DNA of 64,000 nucleotides from CBFHMJ01 sp965656875. Its GTDB lineage: Bacteria > Pseudomonadota > Gammaproteobacteria > Enterobacterales > Alteromonadaceae. How positions within the stretch are numbered: position 1 is the first letter of the stretch; every line of letters begins with the position of its first letter. A program made the position numbers and the translations under genes. The notes under the pieces were generated by a model. It had not been told where the DNA came from. It searched no databases and was given only the letters and a program-made list of their open reading frames with translations. The stretch covers positions 124,001-188,000 of the forward strand of contig CBFHMJ010000010.1 in NCBI GenBank assembly GCA_965656875.1, written 5' to 3'. Shown in pieces: positions 35,463 to 44,766 of this stretch.

Positions 35463-38153
35463 TTAATGAACTGATTCGCGTCTCTCCTGTATGCTGACGA
35501 TGCCGTTATCTCCATCAAGGAAAATCAGGTCACCCGTTTGAATTTTCTGAGTTCCGTCGCCCACGTTAACAACGGCAGGAATGCCAAATTCGCGGGAAAC
35601 AATAGAACTGTGAGACAAGGTAGAACCGATATCGGCAACAATACCGGACGCCAGAATAAATAGCGGCGTCCAGGAAGCGTCCGTGAACTTCGCCACCAGG
35701 ATTTCACCCTGTTGGAATTGTTCTGCCTGAGTCGGTAAGTCGGTGATAACACGCGCTCTTGCAACGATAGTCCCAGGACTGGCGGCAAGACCAGACAGGG
35801 TATTATCATCACCGTCACTCACCGCTTTTCGTTTGCGGGTTGGGGTGTAACCACCAATTAATGCCAGTGGCGGCTCATCAGCATGCATATTAATTAAATG
35901 CTGATGACGATTTCGCTCAATCATGGCTTTATCAAATGCCTCACTGGCAGAAGCACGTCCGGCGACGTAATCCCGGAATTTGTTAAAGTCGATGTAGGCA
36001 AGTTCATCCTGTTTCACCACACCATCCTGTTCCAGACGGCGTAATACTTCACAGATAATTTTGCGATAGAACCAGGTTTCGGCAATAAAGGTTGGACGTG
36101 TTTCTTCACGTCGCTCCGCCATCACACCATAGGTATTGATCAGGAATTTGATTTTCATCCGTGCTTTTAACGGCAAATCTTTCAACAACTCTTCAGTGTC
36201 GTTATCTCGTTTTTTGCCGGTTTCAGCTAAACGGCCTTCCAAATCAACTTCGTTCTTCAAGTACATTTTCATCACCTGAAGTAGATACGTTGGGTCATCA
36301 TTCCAGCGTGGAATACTGAGTTCGAATTCCTGGCGACCACGAGAGCCAAAGTTCTCAAGAAAACGATTAAAATGGTTTTGCCAGAAATGTTTGCCATCAT
36401 TATCTTCCGGCAAAATGCTTAGCAGGTCAGTCGCCGTATTCTTCTCAAAGATTTCAACCAGTGCGGGCGTGCGTTTGACGACATCGACCAGATCAACAAT
36501 CCCTTTCGTCACTTCAATGGTGCGTAGGTTATTCATTGAAGCTTTCACTCGGTTTTGTAGTTGATCACCCTTCCCGGATAACCACTCCTCACACGCTTCT
36601 GCCAATGCATCGTACATCGCGAATGACTGTAAGAAGAACGGCATATAAGCAGAACAGGCATCCAGAAAATAACCGTCGATACGGGTTAGTTCAGCGTTCA
36701 GTTCGGGCAACGTCATCGCCTGTAAATCCAACGCCAGAAAGCGTTTCGTTTCACGCTCTCGCAACTCAACCATGTCTTTAACGATGCCCTTTGCCTGCAT
36801 CGCCAGCGTGAATTGAGTTTTGATCCAGTGCAGGCTGGTTTTGAAGAACTTGAAACCAGAGTAACCATCGCCATACGGGTTTTTATAATGGGTGAAATCG
36901 ACTTCATCCGTGGCATAACGTTTGGTAAAAATCATCGGGTCATGCGTCGGGGGACACTGCGTTAAGTCCTTGGCGGCAGAAGAAATATTCAGGTAAACAT
37001 ATCCCTGGATATAGCCCATGAAAGTATGCCAGTCACCAATTTCACTCATGCCCATACATTTGATTGCCGGACCATGAATATGCTGCTGATAAAAATGGCA
37101 AAATGAAATGCCCAATGGCGTCATCAGGCCAGTAACAATTTCTCCGGTATCCATTCGAGAGAACATACAGTTTTCTTTCACTGTCTCATCGGTTTCCCAC
37201 GGATCAGCATAAATTTTTTCAACACTGGCTAAAGTTGCTACGGTAATAGGTCGGGCTTGCAGCAACCACAACTGACCATCTTTATACGCCCATTCAATAT
37301 CAAGCTCACAACCATACCAGGCGCGAATTTTTTTCGCCTGTTCTGCCAGGTGAGTAATTTGTTCATCCGTCAGACATGATTGACGTTGTTTCTTTTCATC
37401 GGTGTTGAGAATGGTAACGACGCCATCCGCATTTCGGCCGGAATACACCGGCTTCTCGCGCACATCACGATGCAAAATCGCACCATTTTTTTTTGCAACG
37501 GTGAAACTGTCTGTCACCACCTGGCCAGAAACAACACCCTCGCCTAAGCCCCAACAACCATCAATCACCATGGCGTCCTCGAACTGTCCGAGGGGATCAT
37601 TGGTAAACAATACACCGGCGGCGTCAGCATCAATCATTTGCTGAATAACCACAGCGATACCGCCATCATCATCAAACTGATCCAGTGCCTGATTTTTATC
37701 CTGATAACTTCTGGCGCGTTCCGCCCACAGTGAACTCCAGCACGCTTTAACCTTGCTCAGCACTTCGTCTTCACCTTTAACGTGTAAGAACGTATCGAAT
37801 TGCCCTGCGAAAGAACTGGCTGCTGAATCCTCGCTTTTCGCACTGGAACGAATCGCTACATGACTGCCATCACCCAATGACTGATACGCATCGAGTATTG
37901 ACGTTTTAAGGATTGCAGGAATATCTGCCTGCATAATTTTGTTTTGCACATCCGTGTCAGTCACCGTGTTCTGATCCGCCAGTTGATTTTCCCTCATAAA
38001 GAACTGGTAAGCAGGGATAGTCACACACCAGGCTGTTGGTACGGTAAAGCCAGCGCTGACCAGTTGATTCAAAGAATTTGCTTTACCACCGAGGGTTTCA
38101 ACAGTGTTTTTAAGTTCGCCATTAACGGCGACAACAAGTTGTTCTGTGCTCAT
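35463..38153 (-). CDS. pigC: PigC, ATP-dependent MBC-MAP condensing enzyme (PEP-synthase-like)
   Basis: 896 aa from ATG 38153, fixed by ribosome site TTGAGGAAA; an in-frame TTG at 38165 is upstream. The N-terminal PPDK/ATP-grasp domain shows LGGKANSLNQL, AIRSSAKSEDS and IEWAYKDGQLWLLQARPI. The C-terminal PEP-utiliser-like swivelling domain has TLSHSSIVSREFGIPAV with the catalytic-type His. PigC joins MBC and MAP to form prodigiosin. It starts 8 bp after the pigB stop. Confidence 0.94.
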   Translation of the reverse strand: MSTEQLVVAVNGELKNTVETLGGKANSLNQLVSAGFTVPTAWCVTIPAYQFFMRENQLADQNTVTDTDVQNKIMQADIPAILKTSILDAYQSLGDGSHVAIRSSAKSEDSAASSFAGQFDTFLHVKGEDEVLSKVKACWSSLWAERARSYQDKNQALDQFDDDGGIAVVIQQMIDADAAGVLFTNDPLGQFEDAMVIDGCWGLGEGVVSGQVVTDSFTVAKKNGAILHRDVREKPVYSGRNADGVVTILNTDEKKQRQSCLTDEQITHLAEQAKKIRAWYGCELDIEWAYKDGQLWLLQARPITVATLASVEKIYADPWETDETVKENCMFSRMDTGEIVTGLMTPLGISFCHFYQQHIHGPAIKCMGMSEIGDWHTFMGYIQGYVYLNISSAAKDLTQCPPTHDPMIFTKRYATDEVDFTHYKNPYGDGYSGFKFFKTSLHWIKTQFTLAMQAKGIVKDMVELRERETKRFLALDLQAMTLPELNAELTRIDGYFLDACSAYMPFFLQSFAMYDALAEACEEWLSGKGDQLQNRVKASMNNLRTIEVTKGIVDLVDVVKRTPALVEIFEKNTATDLLSILPEDNDGKHFWQNHFNRFLENFGSRGRQEFELSIPRWNDDPTYLLQVMKMYLKNEVDLEGRLAETGKKRDNDTEELLKDLPLKARMKIKFLINTYGVMAERREETRPTFIAETWFYRKIICEVLRRLEQDGVVKQDELAYIDFNKFRDYVAGRASASEAFDKAMIERNRHQHLINMHADEPPLALIGGYTPTRKRKAVSDGDDNTLSGLAASPGTIVARARVITDLPTQAEQFQQGEILVAKFTDASWTPLFILASGIVADIGSTLSHSSIVSREFGIPAVVNVGDGTQKIQTGDLIFLDGDNGIVSIQERRESVH

Positions 38154-38161
38154 GTGTTTCC

Positions 38162-40234
38162 TCAAACGATTGCCTGGTTTGATGAGTGTGAATCTGTCGA
38201 GATCGATTTGGCTTTTCCGTTCAATTCAGGCTTTTGATTAAACACCTGAACCCGAATCTGATGTGCAGCCGTCATACCTGCATGTACCGCGCTTTCAATA
38301 TTGCCGATACCGACACTGTCCTGATTAGCAAAATAAATGTTGTTGACTGGCGCAGAAGCGTTAACAAACACGTTGTCTCGAACCTGACCACGTTTTGCAA
38401 CCACCAGCGCCTTTGGCCAACGCCAGATTTTCAAATCATTTATTACGGAGGGAGATACGCCAGCAGCGTTAAGAATGGTCGTAATTTCTTCGAGGGTTTT
38501 TTGACGAATGTCTTCCGGGTCGGCCTGCGCCAGTTTGTCCTGATCGTCGTCTTTCGCGATGGGTTTCAGCAGCGTGAAAATGCCGTGGTCACGATGATAT
38601 TGATCGTCAGTCCAGTGTGGAACAAGGCAAACGCCGGTCTTACACCACTCTAAATGCGCATCATCTTTCCACGGTTCAATCACATAGCCGCCGAAATACT
38701 GCTCTAATTCAGACTGATTTAGAAAAACATTACCGACGCAATAATCATGGTGTTCAATTTGTGCCATTGCCTGGCGCTGTTCAGCCGACAAACCCGCAAC
38801 CGTATTACCGATTGTATGTTTAGGCGCTGCCCAAATAACAGCTCCGGCAGTTACTTCATTTAATTCACCACTTTGGTAGAAACGAACCTGAGTTTTATCG
38901 GTTGTCGATTCAACCTGTTTAACCGTAATCTCATTTGCCAGTTGTACCGTTGAGAAATCTTTCAGTTTTTCAACCAGTCGCGCCGTTACGCTGCCATTAC
39001 CTCCTGGCAGTGTCACCAGGGTTCCGCGTAAATAACCAATCAGGAAATGTAATCCCACATAAGCCGAAACATCATTTAATGTCAGACATTCCACGCGCAA
39101 CGTCGTATCTATCGCGTCATGCACTAGTCGTCCAAAACGTCGGCCTGGCTTGAGATGTTCAGGCAGGTTAGCAATCGCGGAAGGCTCGAACAGGTATTCA
39201 TACAGCGATAAACTATCCAGTGCTTCCATATCTTCGCGAGTCCAGCCACAGTCTTTATTCCAGGGCATCGCGGGATATTTGCCAGACTCTGGACCAAACC
39301 GATCAAGAAACTCGTACAAATCCGCAAAAATTGGATCGCCCAGTTTTTTAGCCGCAAGCGTGTAACGAGTTCCGGTGATCCAGTTAAGTAGCAAGTTACC
39401 TGTTAATCCCCACATTGCAGGAATAAGTAAGTATTTAGGCCGCTTGAATAACGCGATACAAATTTCAGGAAGCGAGGACATCAATAAAGAGGTATCGAAG
39501 AAAACAATGGTATCGTCATCTGACACTTTCCACTGTTGCCATAAACCGACATCTTTCAGTAACTGACTCATGGCCGTGCCAGCAACAGGTTGTTGAAAAC
39601 AAACGCCAGCGGTAGCGTGTCTAAGTCCCTGATCGGATTCATGCCGTGCATTCCCCCCAAAAACAGGGTGTTTCTCAAGGAGTAGCACTTTTTTGTCTTT
39701 CAGCTCCCAGGCTGCACTCAGACCGGACGCACCGCCGCCAATGATCACTACATCATAATGACTGTCAAAATTATCAAGGGGATTGGTTGAACGACCAACA
39801 GACTCAAAACCTTTGGCACTAAACTGGCTGGCATCCGGGATTTGTTTTTGCTGATCATCGCGTTGATATTGATAACGCAACATCAGGATTGCCGCGATGA
39901 AAAAGACGGCATCCAGTGCTATCACCTGAGGTGCGGAACGATGCAATAAAGTGACGAAACAGGCCATCATGGCAATTTGCGCATAGATAACCGCTTTCAC
40001 CGGACCTCGGTTGACCAGCAACACCAGACCGGAACCCGCCAGCGCAATACCCACCAGCACATTCATCAGGTCACTGTTGGCGGCGAACCAGACAGACAAC
40101 CCTTCATACCAGGTGCCTTTATTGGCTTCAGCAGCCAATGCCAGAACTTCGCCGACATCTTCGATTTGAGGAAACGCTTTAGCAACGCCTGCGGCCAGAT
40201 ACAACGCGCCGAATATTCGTTGAATTAACAACAT
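38162..40234 (-). CDS. pigB: PigB, membrane FAD-dependent H2MAP oxidase
   Basis: 690 aa. The first ~120 residues are four hydrophobic segments of DoxX-like character. An FAD-dependent amine-oxidase-type domain follows, with the dinucleotide motif VVIIGGGASGLSAAWEL (162-178) and a C-terminal flavin element VNNIYFANQDSVGIGNIE. PigB oxidises H2MAP to the monopyrrole MAP. The ribosome site AGGAAG precedes ATG 40234, 26 bp after pigA. Confidence 0.92.
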   Translation of the reverse strand: MLLIQRIFGALYLAAGVAKAFPQIEDVGEVLALAAEANKGTWYEGLSVWFAANSDLMNVLVGIALAGSGLVLLVNRGPVKAVIYAQIAMMACFVTLLHRSAPQVIALDAVFFIAAILMLRYQYQRDDQQKQIPDASQFSAKGFESVGRSTNPLDNFDSHYDVVIIGGGASGLSAAWELKDKKVLLLEKHPVFGGNARHESDQGLRHATAGVCFQQPVAGTAMSQLLKDVGLWQQWKVSDDDTIVFFDTSLLMSSLPEICIALFKRPKYLLIPAMWGLTGNLLLNWITGTRYTLAAKKLGDPIFADLYEFLDRFGPESGKYPAMPWNKDCGWTREDMEALDSLSLYEYLFEPSAIANLPEHLKPGRRFGRLVHDAIDTTLRVECLTLNDVSAYVGLHFLIGYLRGTLVTLPGGNGSVTARLVEKLKDFSTVQLANEITVKQVESTTDKTQVRFYQSGELNEVTAGAVIWAAPKHTIGNTVAGLSAEQRQAMAQIEHHDYCVGNVFLNQSELEQYFGGYVIEPWKDDAHLEWCKTGVCLVPHWTDDQYHRDHGIFTLLKPIAKDDDQDKLAQADPEDIRQKTLEEITTILNAAGVSPSVINDLKIWRWPKALVVAKRGQVRDNVFVNASAPVNNIYFANQDSVGIGNIESAVHAGMTAAHQIRVQVFNQKPELNGKAKSISTDSHSSNQAIV

Positions 40235-40260
40235 AATTTTTCTTCCTGTGCAGTGGTGTT

Positions 40261-41412
40261 TTAGCGGCGTAAGCCGAGTTTTCTGGCAATGATTTCATGC
40301 TGAATTTCATTGGTGCCAGAGAAAATACGGGATGGCAACGCATCCAGAAGTAGTTGATCCATTCCCATTTCTTCTTCAATTCCAGAACCACCAAACAACT
40401 GGACAGCATCCAGGCCTGACTGCACTGCGGCTTCTGAAATGATTATTTTGCTCTGCGCAATTTCTTGCTCACAATCTTTTCCCTGATCGTATAACCAACC
40501 AGCTCGATATAGCATCAACTGCGCCATATCAAGGCGATTTTTCATCGCGATGATTTTTTCTGAGACCAGTTGATTTTCACCAATGGGTTTCCCAAACTGC
40601 TTACGTGTTTTGACATGCTCCAGCGCTTGCTGCCAAACACGTTTCATTGCGCCCGTCCAGGCGGCGAACAAACAACCTTTTTCCCAAATCATTGAGTCGT
40701 GAAACATGATGCCACCAGCACCTTCATCACCAACACGTTGCTCTAATGAAACAAAGCAATCATCAAAATAAACATCTGACCAGGGAGACGTGGGTACACC
40801 ACGCTTATGACGATTTTGTCCGACGGTTAGACCCGGTGTGTCTTTATGAATTAAAAATGCGGTAATACCAAAGATACCTAAATCAGGATTGGTTTTGGCA
40901 TAGGTGAGAAATACATCGGCGACAGGGCCATTCGTGACAAAACACTTTTGACCATTCAGGCGATAACCACCAGAAACAGGTTCCGCTTTGGTTTTCATGC
41001 CATGAATATCCGATCCTGCGCCAGGTTCAGAGGCCGCATTAGCGGCAATCAAAGCCCCGGTAGCAAGTTGTCTGAGATATCGGTCATGAATCGATGCATC
41101 GCCAAAACGCCAGACAGGCACTACATTGGCAAATGCATGAGCAGAAAGGGAAAATGATAACCCAAGGTCTGAACAGCCCTGCCCCAGCGCTTCTACCATC
41201 ATCATGGTATCTAATGCACCAAGACCAAGCCCGCCCCACTGTTCTGGCACCGGTAATCCGGCAAAGCCAAACTCAGCAGCAGCTTTCCATACCTCAGCAT
41301 CAAACGATTTAGTACGAATACGATGTTCGGCTTCTTTATTCAAAAAGCCTTCAGCAAAAGCTAATGTCGAATTTATTAGCTCCTGCTGCTGTTCTGTATA
41401 AGAAAAATCCAC
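40261..41412 (-). CDS. pigA: PigA, L-prolyl-S-PCP dehydrogenase (acyl-CoA dehydrogenase family)
   Basis: 383 aa from GTG 41412, preceded by AGGTG at suitable spacing; an in-frame TTG at 41433 gives 390 aa but has no properly spaced site. Acyl-CoA dehydrogenase signatures are present: ASEPGAGSDIHG (about 127-138) and LFGGSGIEEEMGMDQ followed by IFSGTNEIQ near the end. PigA oxidises prolyl-S-PigG to pyrrolyl-S-PigG, the first oxidative step. First gene of the minus-strand cluster. Confidence 0.93.
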   Translation of the reverse strand: MDFSYTEQQQELINSTLAFAEGFLNKEAEHRIRTKSFDAEVWKAAAEFGFAGLPVPEQWGGLGLGALDTMMMVEALGQGCSDLGLSFSLSAHAFANVVPVWRFGDASIHDRYLRQLATGALIAANAASEPGAGSDIHGMKTKAEPVSGGYRLNGQKCFVTNGPVADVFLTYAKTNPDLGIFGITAFLIHKDTPGLTVGQNRHKRGVPTSPWSDVYFDDCFVSLEQRVGDEGAGGIMFHDSMIWEKGCLFAAWTGAMKRVWQQALEHVKTRKQFGKPIGENQLVSEKIIAMKNRLDMAQLMLYRAGWLYDQGKDCEQEIAQSKIIISEAAVQSGLDAVQLFGGSGIEEEMGMDQLLLDALPSRIFSGTNEIQHEIIARKLGLRR

Positions 41413-42217
41413 AATACACCTGTAAATTTCCAACTCTCATTTATGCAGATTATTAAATAAATCTGCGACTTATCTTTGCTAAAGCAAGTTCAGGCATTAG
41501 TTGTAAAATGAATTTATTCTCGTTTTTGATGGTTTTTTATTCTTATTATTATCATATTAAAGCGACATCAGATTCGAAAAATCGATAAAATATCGCACAC
41601 CACCTTTTCAATCAGACGAAAGTTCTGTTCAGCAAACTGGCTCATCAGGTTCTTGATATCACTCATCAGCATTAGCGTAATTGAGTTAACAACCTGTAAA
41701 TTAAGCCTGTGTTATTTACTGTTCTTGTGACTTGCCCAATGCAACGAAAAACCCACAACTCATAATTAACACCCTGTTTTTATTGTTTATATAGGCATTT
41801 TGTTATCACATCACTCTAAAGTAACCAACTACAATGAGGTTCATTAGAGTCTGATTTCCGGCTACTATACTCACATAATTTTAACAGATCAATCACAAGA
41901 TTATTCTTTATTAACCATTAACATCACCTAACTAATTCCAAAAATGAATTTAAATGTTCCTATCTGTGTTAAAACAGAATAGAATGCATACCTATGCATA
42001 AAATGGTTTAAATATGTTTTGTGGCTATTTCCCGACACAATGTTGTATTTTCTTAATTAATTGTTTTACATATTTTTCTAATAAAGAGTCAGAGAAAGTC
42101 ATTTTGGAAACAAAAAGCTTGTAACAGAAATGAAAAAAAACTTTAATCAACCGGGACATCTTTTGTCACAAAACACCTTAAAACTATGCGCCAAATTTAT
42201 TAACTGGATGATCAATA
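41413..42217. other. AT-rich divergent regulatory region between pigA and the GDPD gene
   Basis: No gene is seen in this 805-bp region. It holds the probable pig promoter (41864-41892), an imperfect stem CTCTAA..AACC/GGTT..TTAGAG (41814-41849) just after that promoter, and a hairpin GCAGATT/AATCTGC (41445-41466) about 33 bp before the pigA start. No regulator gene lies in or beside the cluster, so pigment control presumably acts here from elsewhere in the genome. Confidence 0.55.
41864..41892 (-). promoter_or_regulatory. Candidate sigma-70 promoter of the pig cluster
   Basis: On the minus strand TTGATC (41892-41887), a 17-nt spacer and TATAGT (41869-41864) give a good -35/-10 pair. It would leave a leader of about 440 nt before pigA. 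Position and spacing support it; there is no experimental evidence. Confidence 0.45.
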
Positions 42218-43561
42218 ATGAAAAATCTAACAAGAGTGGTACTCGCAACGGCATTAACCACAAATCTGGTAGCTTGTGATGATGACAGCGTGGAAGTGGT
42301 TGAAGTAGAGAAACAAGTCATCGTAGAAAAAATAGTTACACAAGTAGAAACCGTGGAAGTCCCTGTTGTTGTGCCCGTTCCTGTGGGTAGTGCACCAGAC
42401 ATACAGGTTGGAACGCGTCCTTACTTCCTGGTAAAAGATCTTGAAGAAGGAGAACTAAAATCAACGTTGGAACAATGTAGTGAAGGTCCATTTTATAAAA
42501 CAGACTTTTCAATCGGCCATCGCGGTGCACCAATGCAATATCCGGAACATACAAAAGAGTCTTATGTTGCTGCGGCTCGAATGGGCGCAGGCATTCTGGA
42601 ATGCGATGTAACCTTTACAAAGGATAAAGAGTTAGTTTGTCGTCATTCGCAATGTGATCTACACACGACCACCAACATTCTGGGTATCCCGGAACTGGCG
42701 GCGCAATGTTCCGAACCATTTGTTGCAGCCGATCCAGCGAACGGCACACCAGCCAGTGCAAAATGCTGTACCAGTGATATCACACTGGCACAATTCCGTC
42801 AGTTACAAGGGAAAATGGACGCGGCGAACCCTCAGGCAACCACGGTTGAAGAATACATGAAAGGCACCGCTGACTGGCGAACCGATCTCTACTCAAGCCG
42901 TGGTACGTTAATGACCCACGCCGAAAGTATCGAATTGTTTAAACAGCTTGATACCAAAATGACGCCTGAGCTTAAATCACCTTCTGTTTCCATGCCGTTC
43001 GATGGCTTCTCACAACAAGACTACGCTCAGAAGATGATTGACGAATATAAAGCTGCTGGTGTTCCAGCCAGTGATGTTTATGCGCAATCGTTTGATCTTA
43101 ATGACGTGCTCTACTGGATTGCTAATGAACCTGAATTCGGTCAACAAGGCGTTTTCCTTGATGGTCGTTATGTCGTTGCTACCTTTGATCCTATGGATGA
43201 ATCAAGCTGGTCACCAACAATGGAAGAATTGGTTGATCAGAACGTCAAAATTATCGCCCCGCCACTATGGATGTTGGTCACATTAGATGCTGATAACAAC
43301 ATCATTCCATCGACCTATGCCATCAAAGCAAAAGAAGCGGGCCTTGGCATTATCACATGGACACTGGAACGTTCAGGCTTACTGGCGAATGGTGGTGGTT
43401 GGTATTATCAATCAATCAGCGACGCCATTGATAATGATGGTGATCAACTAATTTTGATGGATGTTCTGGCAAAAGACGTTGGCGTCATGGGCATCTTTGC
43501 CGACTGGCCTGCGACTACTACTTACTACGCAAGCTGCATGGGTATGCCAGCCAGCATTTAA
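42218..43561 (+). CDS. Glycerophosphodiester phosphodiesterase-family lipoprotein
   Basis: 447 aa. Lipoprotein signal ending TTNLVAC (Cys20) with Asp at +2, a residue that in enterobacteria retains lipoproteins in the inner membrane. A Val/Glu-rich spacer (about 24-57, VEVVEVEKQVIVEKIV) follows, then the GDPD barrel: IGHRGAPMQYPEHT (His101, Glu110), GILECDVTF (Glu128, Asp130) and His143. GDPD enzymes split glycerophosphodiesters to glycerol-3-phosphate and an alcohol. It is larger than minimal GDPDs, with Cys-containing insertions. Divergent from the pig cluster; a terminator follows. Confidence 0.88.
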   Translation: MKNLTRVVLATALTTNLVACDDDSVEVVEVEKQVIVEKIVTQVETVEVPVVVPVPVGSAPDIQVGTRPYFLVKDLEEGELKSTLEQCSEGPFYKTDFSIGHRGAPMQYPEHTKESYVAAARMGAGILECDVTFTKDKELVCRHSQCDLHTTTNILGIPELAAQCSEPFVAADPANGTPASAKCCTSDITLAQFRQLQGKMDAANPQATTVEEYMKGTADWRTDLYSSRGTLMTHAESIELFKQLDTKMTPELKSPSVSMPFDGFSQQDYAQKMIDEYKAAGVPASDVYAQSFDLNDVLYWIANEPEFGQQGVFLDGRYVVATFDPMDESSWSPTMEELVDQNVKIIAPPLWMLVTLDADNNIIPSTYAIKAKEAGLGIITWTLERSGLLANGGGWYYQSISDAIDNDGDQLILMDVLAKDVGVMGIFADWPATTTYYASCMGMPASI

Positions 43562-43580
43562 TGCCTACTTTTGAGTAATA

Positions 43581-43613
43581 AATACCCGACTTGTTTACGT
43601 CGGGTATTTTTTT
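43581..43613 (+). terminator. Rho-independent terminator of the GDPD gene
   Basis: AATACCCGAC (43581-43590) pairs perfectly with GTCGGGTATT (43599-43608) and runs into T7. Confidence 0.95.
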
Positions 43614-43697
43614 AACTCATTGTACCTATATTTATTTTATGTCCCTGCAATATCGCCTACTATAAAACCCATGTTAGAAACAACTGGAGATAGCTTG

Positions 43698-44093
43698 ATG
43701 TTGCATGGGCAATGGGTATTTACATACTGGTTTGATAATGATGTAAAAAATCGAAATGGCACATTTAACGCGACCATTTATCAAAACAATACGATTCTGA
43801 TAACGTCAATCAATAATAAGACACCCAAACCAAAACGTGGGTTTGCCGGACACTTTTTCTTTTCTGAGCCTTCAGAAGACAGCCCAAACAACACGACGAT
43901 TTGCATGATCCTGAACCACTGTAATAAACGCAATAAATTGCTCTCGCAAGTCATGTATCACTCGACAGGTCATCATTATGAGAAAGATCAGATAGTGGCA
44001 ATGTGTGGTGTACTGTCAGGGAAGGAGCGTCCAACATCGTTATCTACTGATGCTTTAGCCGGACGCTGGTCAGCACTTAAAGTCGGATCATAA
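43698..44093 (+). CDS. Hypothetical protein
   Basis: 131 aa from ATG 43698, chosen because GGAGA sits 7 nt upstream; in-frame ATG 43671 would add 9 residues. It opens MLHGQWVFTYWFDND and reads as a soluble beta-rich protein (GTFNATIYQNNTILITS; RGFAGHFFFSEP) ending in LAGRWSALKVGS. The repeated GRW/GQW edges suggest a small beta-barrel, but no family is recognised. It lies just after the GDPD terminator and converges with bioD. Confidence 0.65.
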   Translation: MLHGQWVFTYWFDNDVKNRNGTFNATIYQNNTILITSINNKTPKPKRGFAGHFFFSEPSEDSPNNTTICMILNHCNKRNKLLSQVMYHSTGHHYEKDQIVAMCGVLSGKERPTSLSTDALAGRWSALKVGS

Positions 44094-44094
44094 C

Positions 44095-44766
44095 TCAGCG
44101 ATCAACAAGAAATGAATCATAACCAGTCTTAGTAGCAAGAGACTGGTTAAAAGGCATTGTCGCTAAATTAGGCACGTCCAACTCTTCACTTAATAATGCG
44201 ATGTTTTCGGATTGAAATGGCATATCAGGATCAACATGATTAGCTACCCAGCCAATCAATCTGGCGCCAGATTGCGCTATCGCCTGAGCCGTTAACATCG
44301 CGTGGTTTAAACAGCCTAGTCGAATACCAACAACAAGAATAACATCCAGCTCCTGACTGCTGACCCACTCACTTAAAAAGCGCCCCTGCCCTAAAGGTAA
44401 ATGCCAACCGCCAGCACCTTCAATTAACACCAGATCGGGCGAATAAGTCTCTAACTGATTCAAACCGTCTGTTAATGCATTAAATTCCAGTGAAACACCA
44501 ACCTGACTCGCAGCAATATGCGGTGCAATCGCAGGCTCAAAACACCAGGGATTAATCGCATCATAAGGAAGTGACATTGGACTCGCTTGCTGCAATTGCA
44601 GTGCATCATCGTTTCTCAACTCACCGTCAATACGTTCAGCACCAGATGCAATAGGTTTGAAGCCACAGGCTTTTATATCTTGTTTAGCGAATTGTTTTAG
44701 TAATTCAGCCGTCACGCGTGTTTTACCCACACCGGTATCGGTGCCGGTTATAAATATTTTTTTCAT
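44095..44766 (-). CDS. bioD: Dethiobiotin synthetase
   Basis: 223 aa. P-loop FITGTDTGVGKTRVTAELL at the N-terminus, KPIASGAE at about 37, and LIEGAGGWHLPL at about 113, all typical of BioD, which closes the ureido ring of DAPA with CO2 and ATP. It overlaps the bioC stop by 4 bp (ATGA type), so it is translationally coupled. Last gene of the bioBFCD operon. Confidence 0.95.
   Translation of the reverse strand: MKKIFITGTDTGVGKTRVTAELLKQFAKQDIKACGFKPIASGAERIDGELRNDDALQLQQASPMSLPYDAINPWCFEPAIAPHIAASQVGVSLEFNALTDGLNQLETYSPDLVLIEGAGGWHLPLGQGRFLSEWVSSQELDVILVVGIRLGCLNHAMLTAQAIAQSGARLIGWVANHVDPDMPFQSENIALLSEELDVPNLATMPFNQSLATKTGYDSFLVDR

Noticed and set aside
36536..36781. Plus-strand frame inside pigC
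   Set aside because: Lies wholly within the well-supported pigC reading frame; typical opposite-strand shadow.
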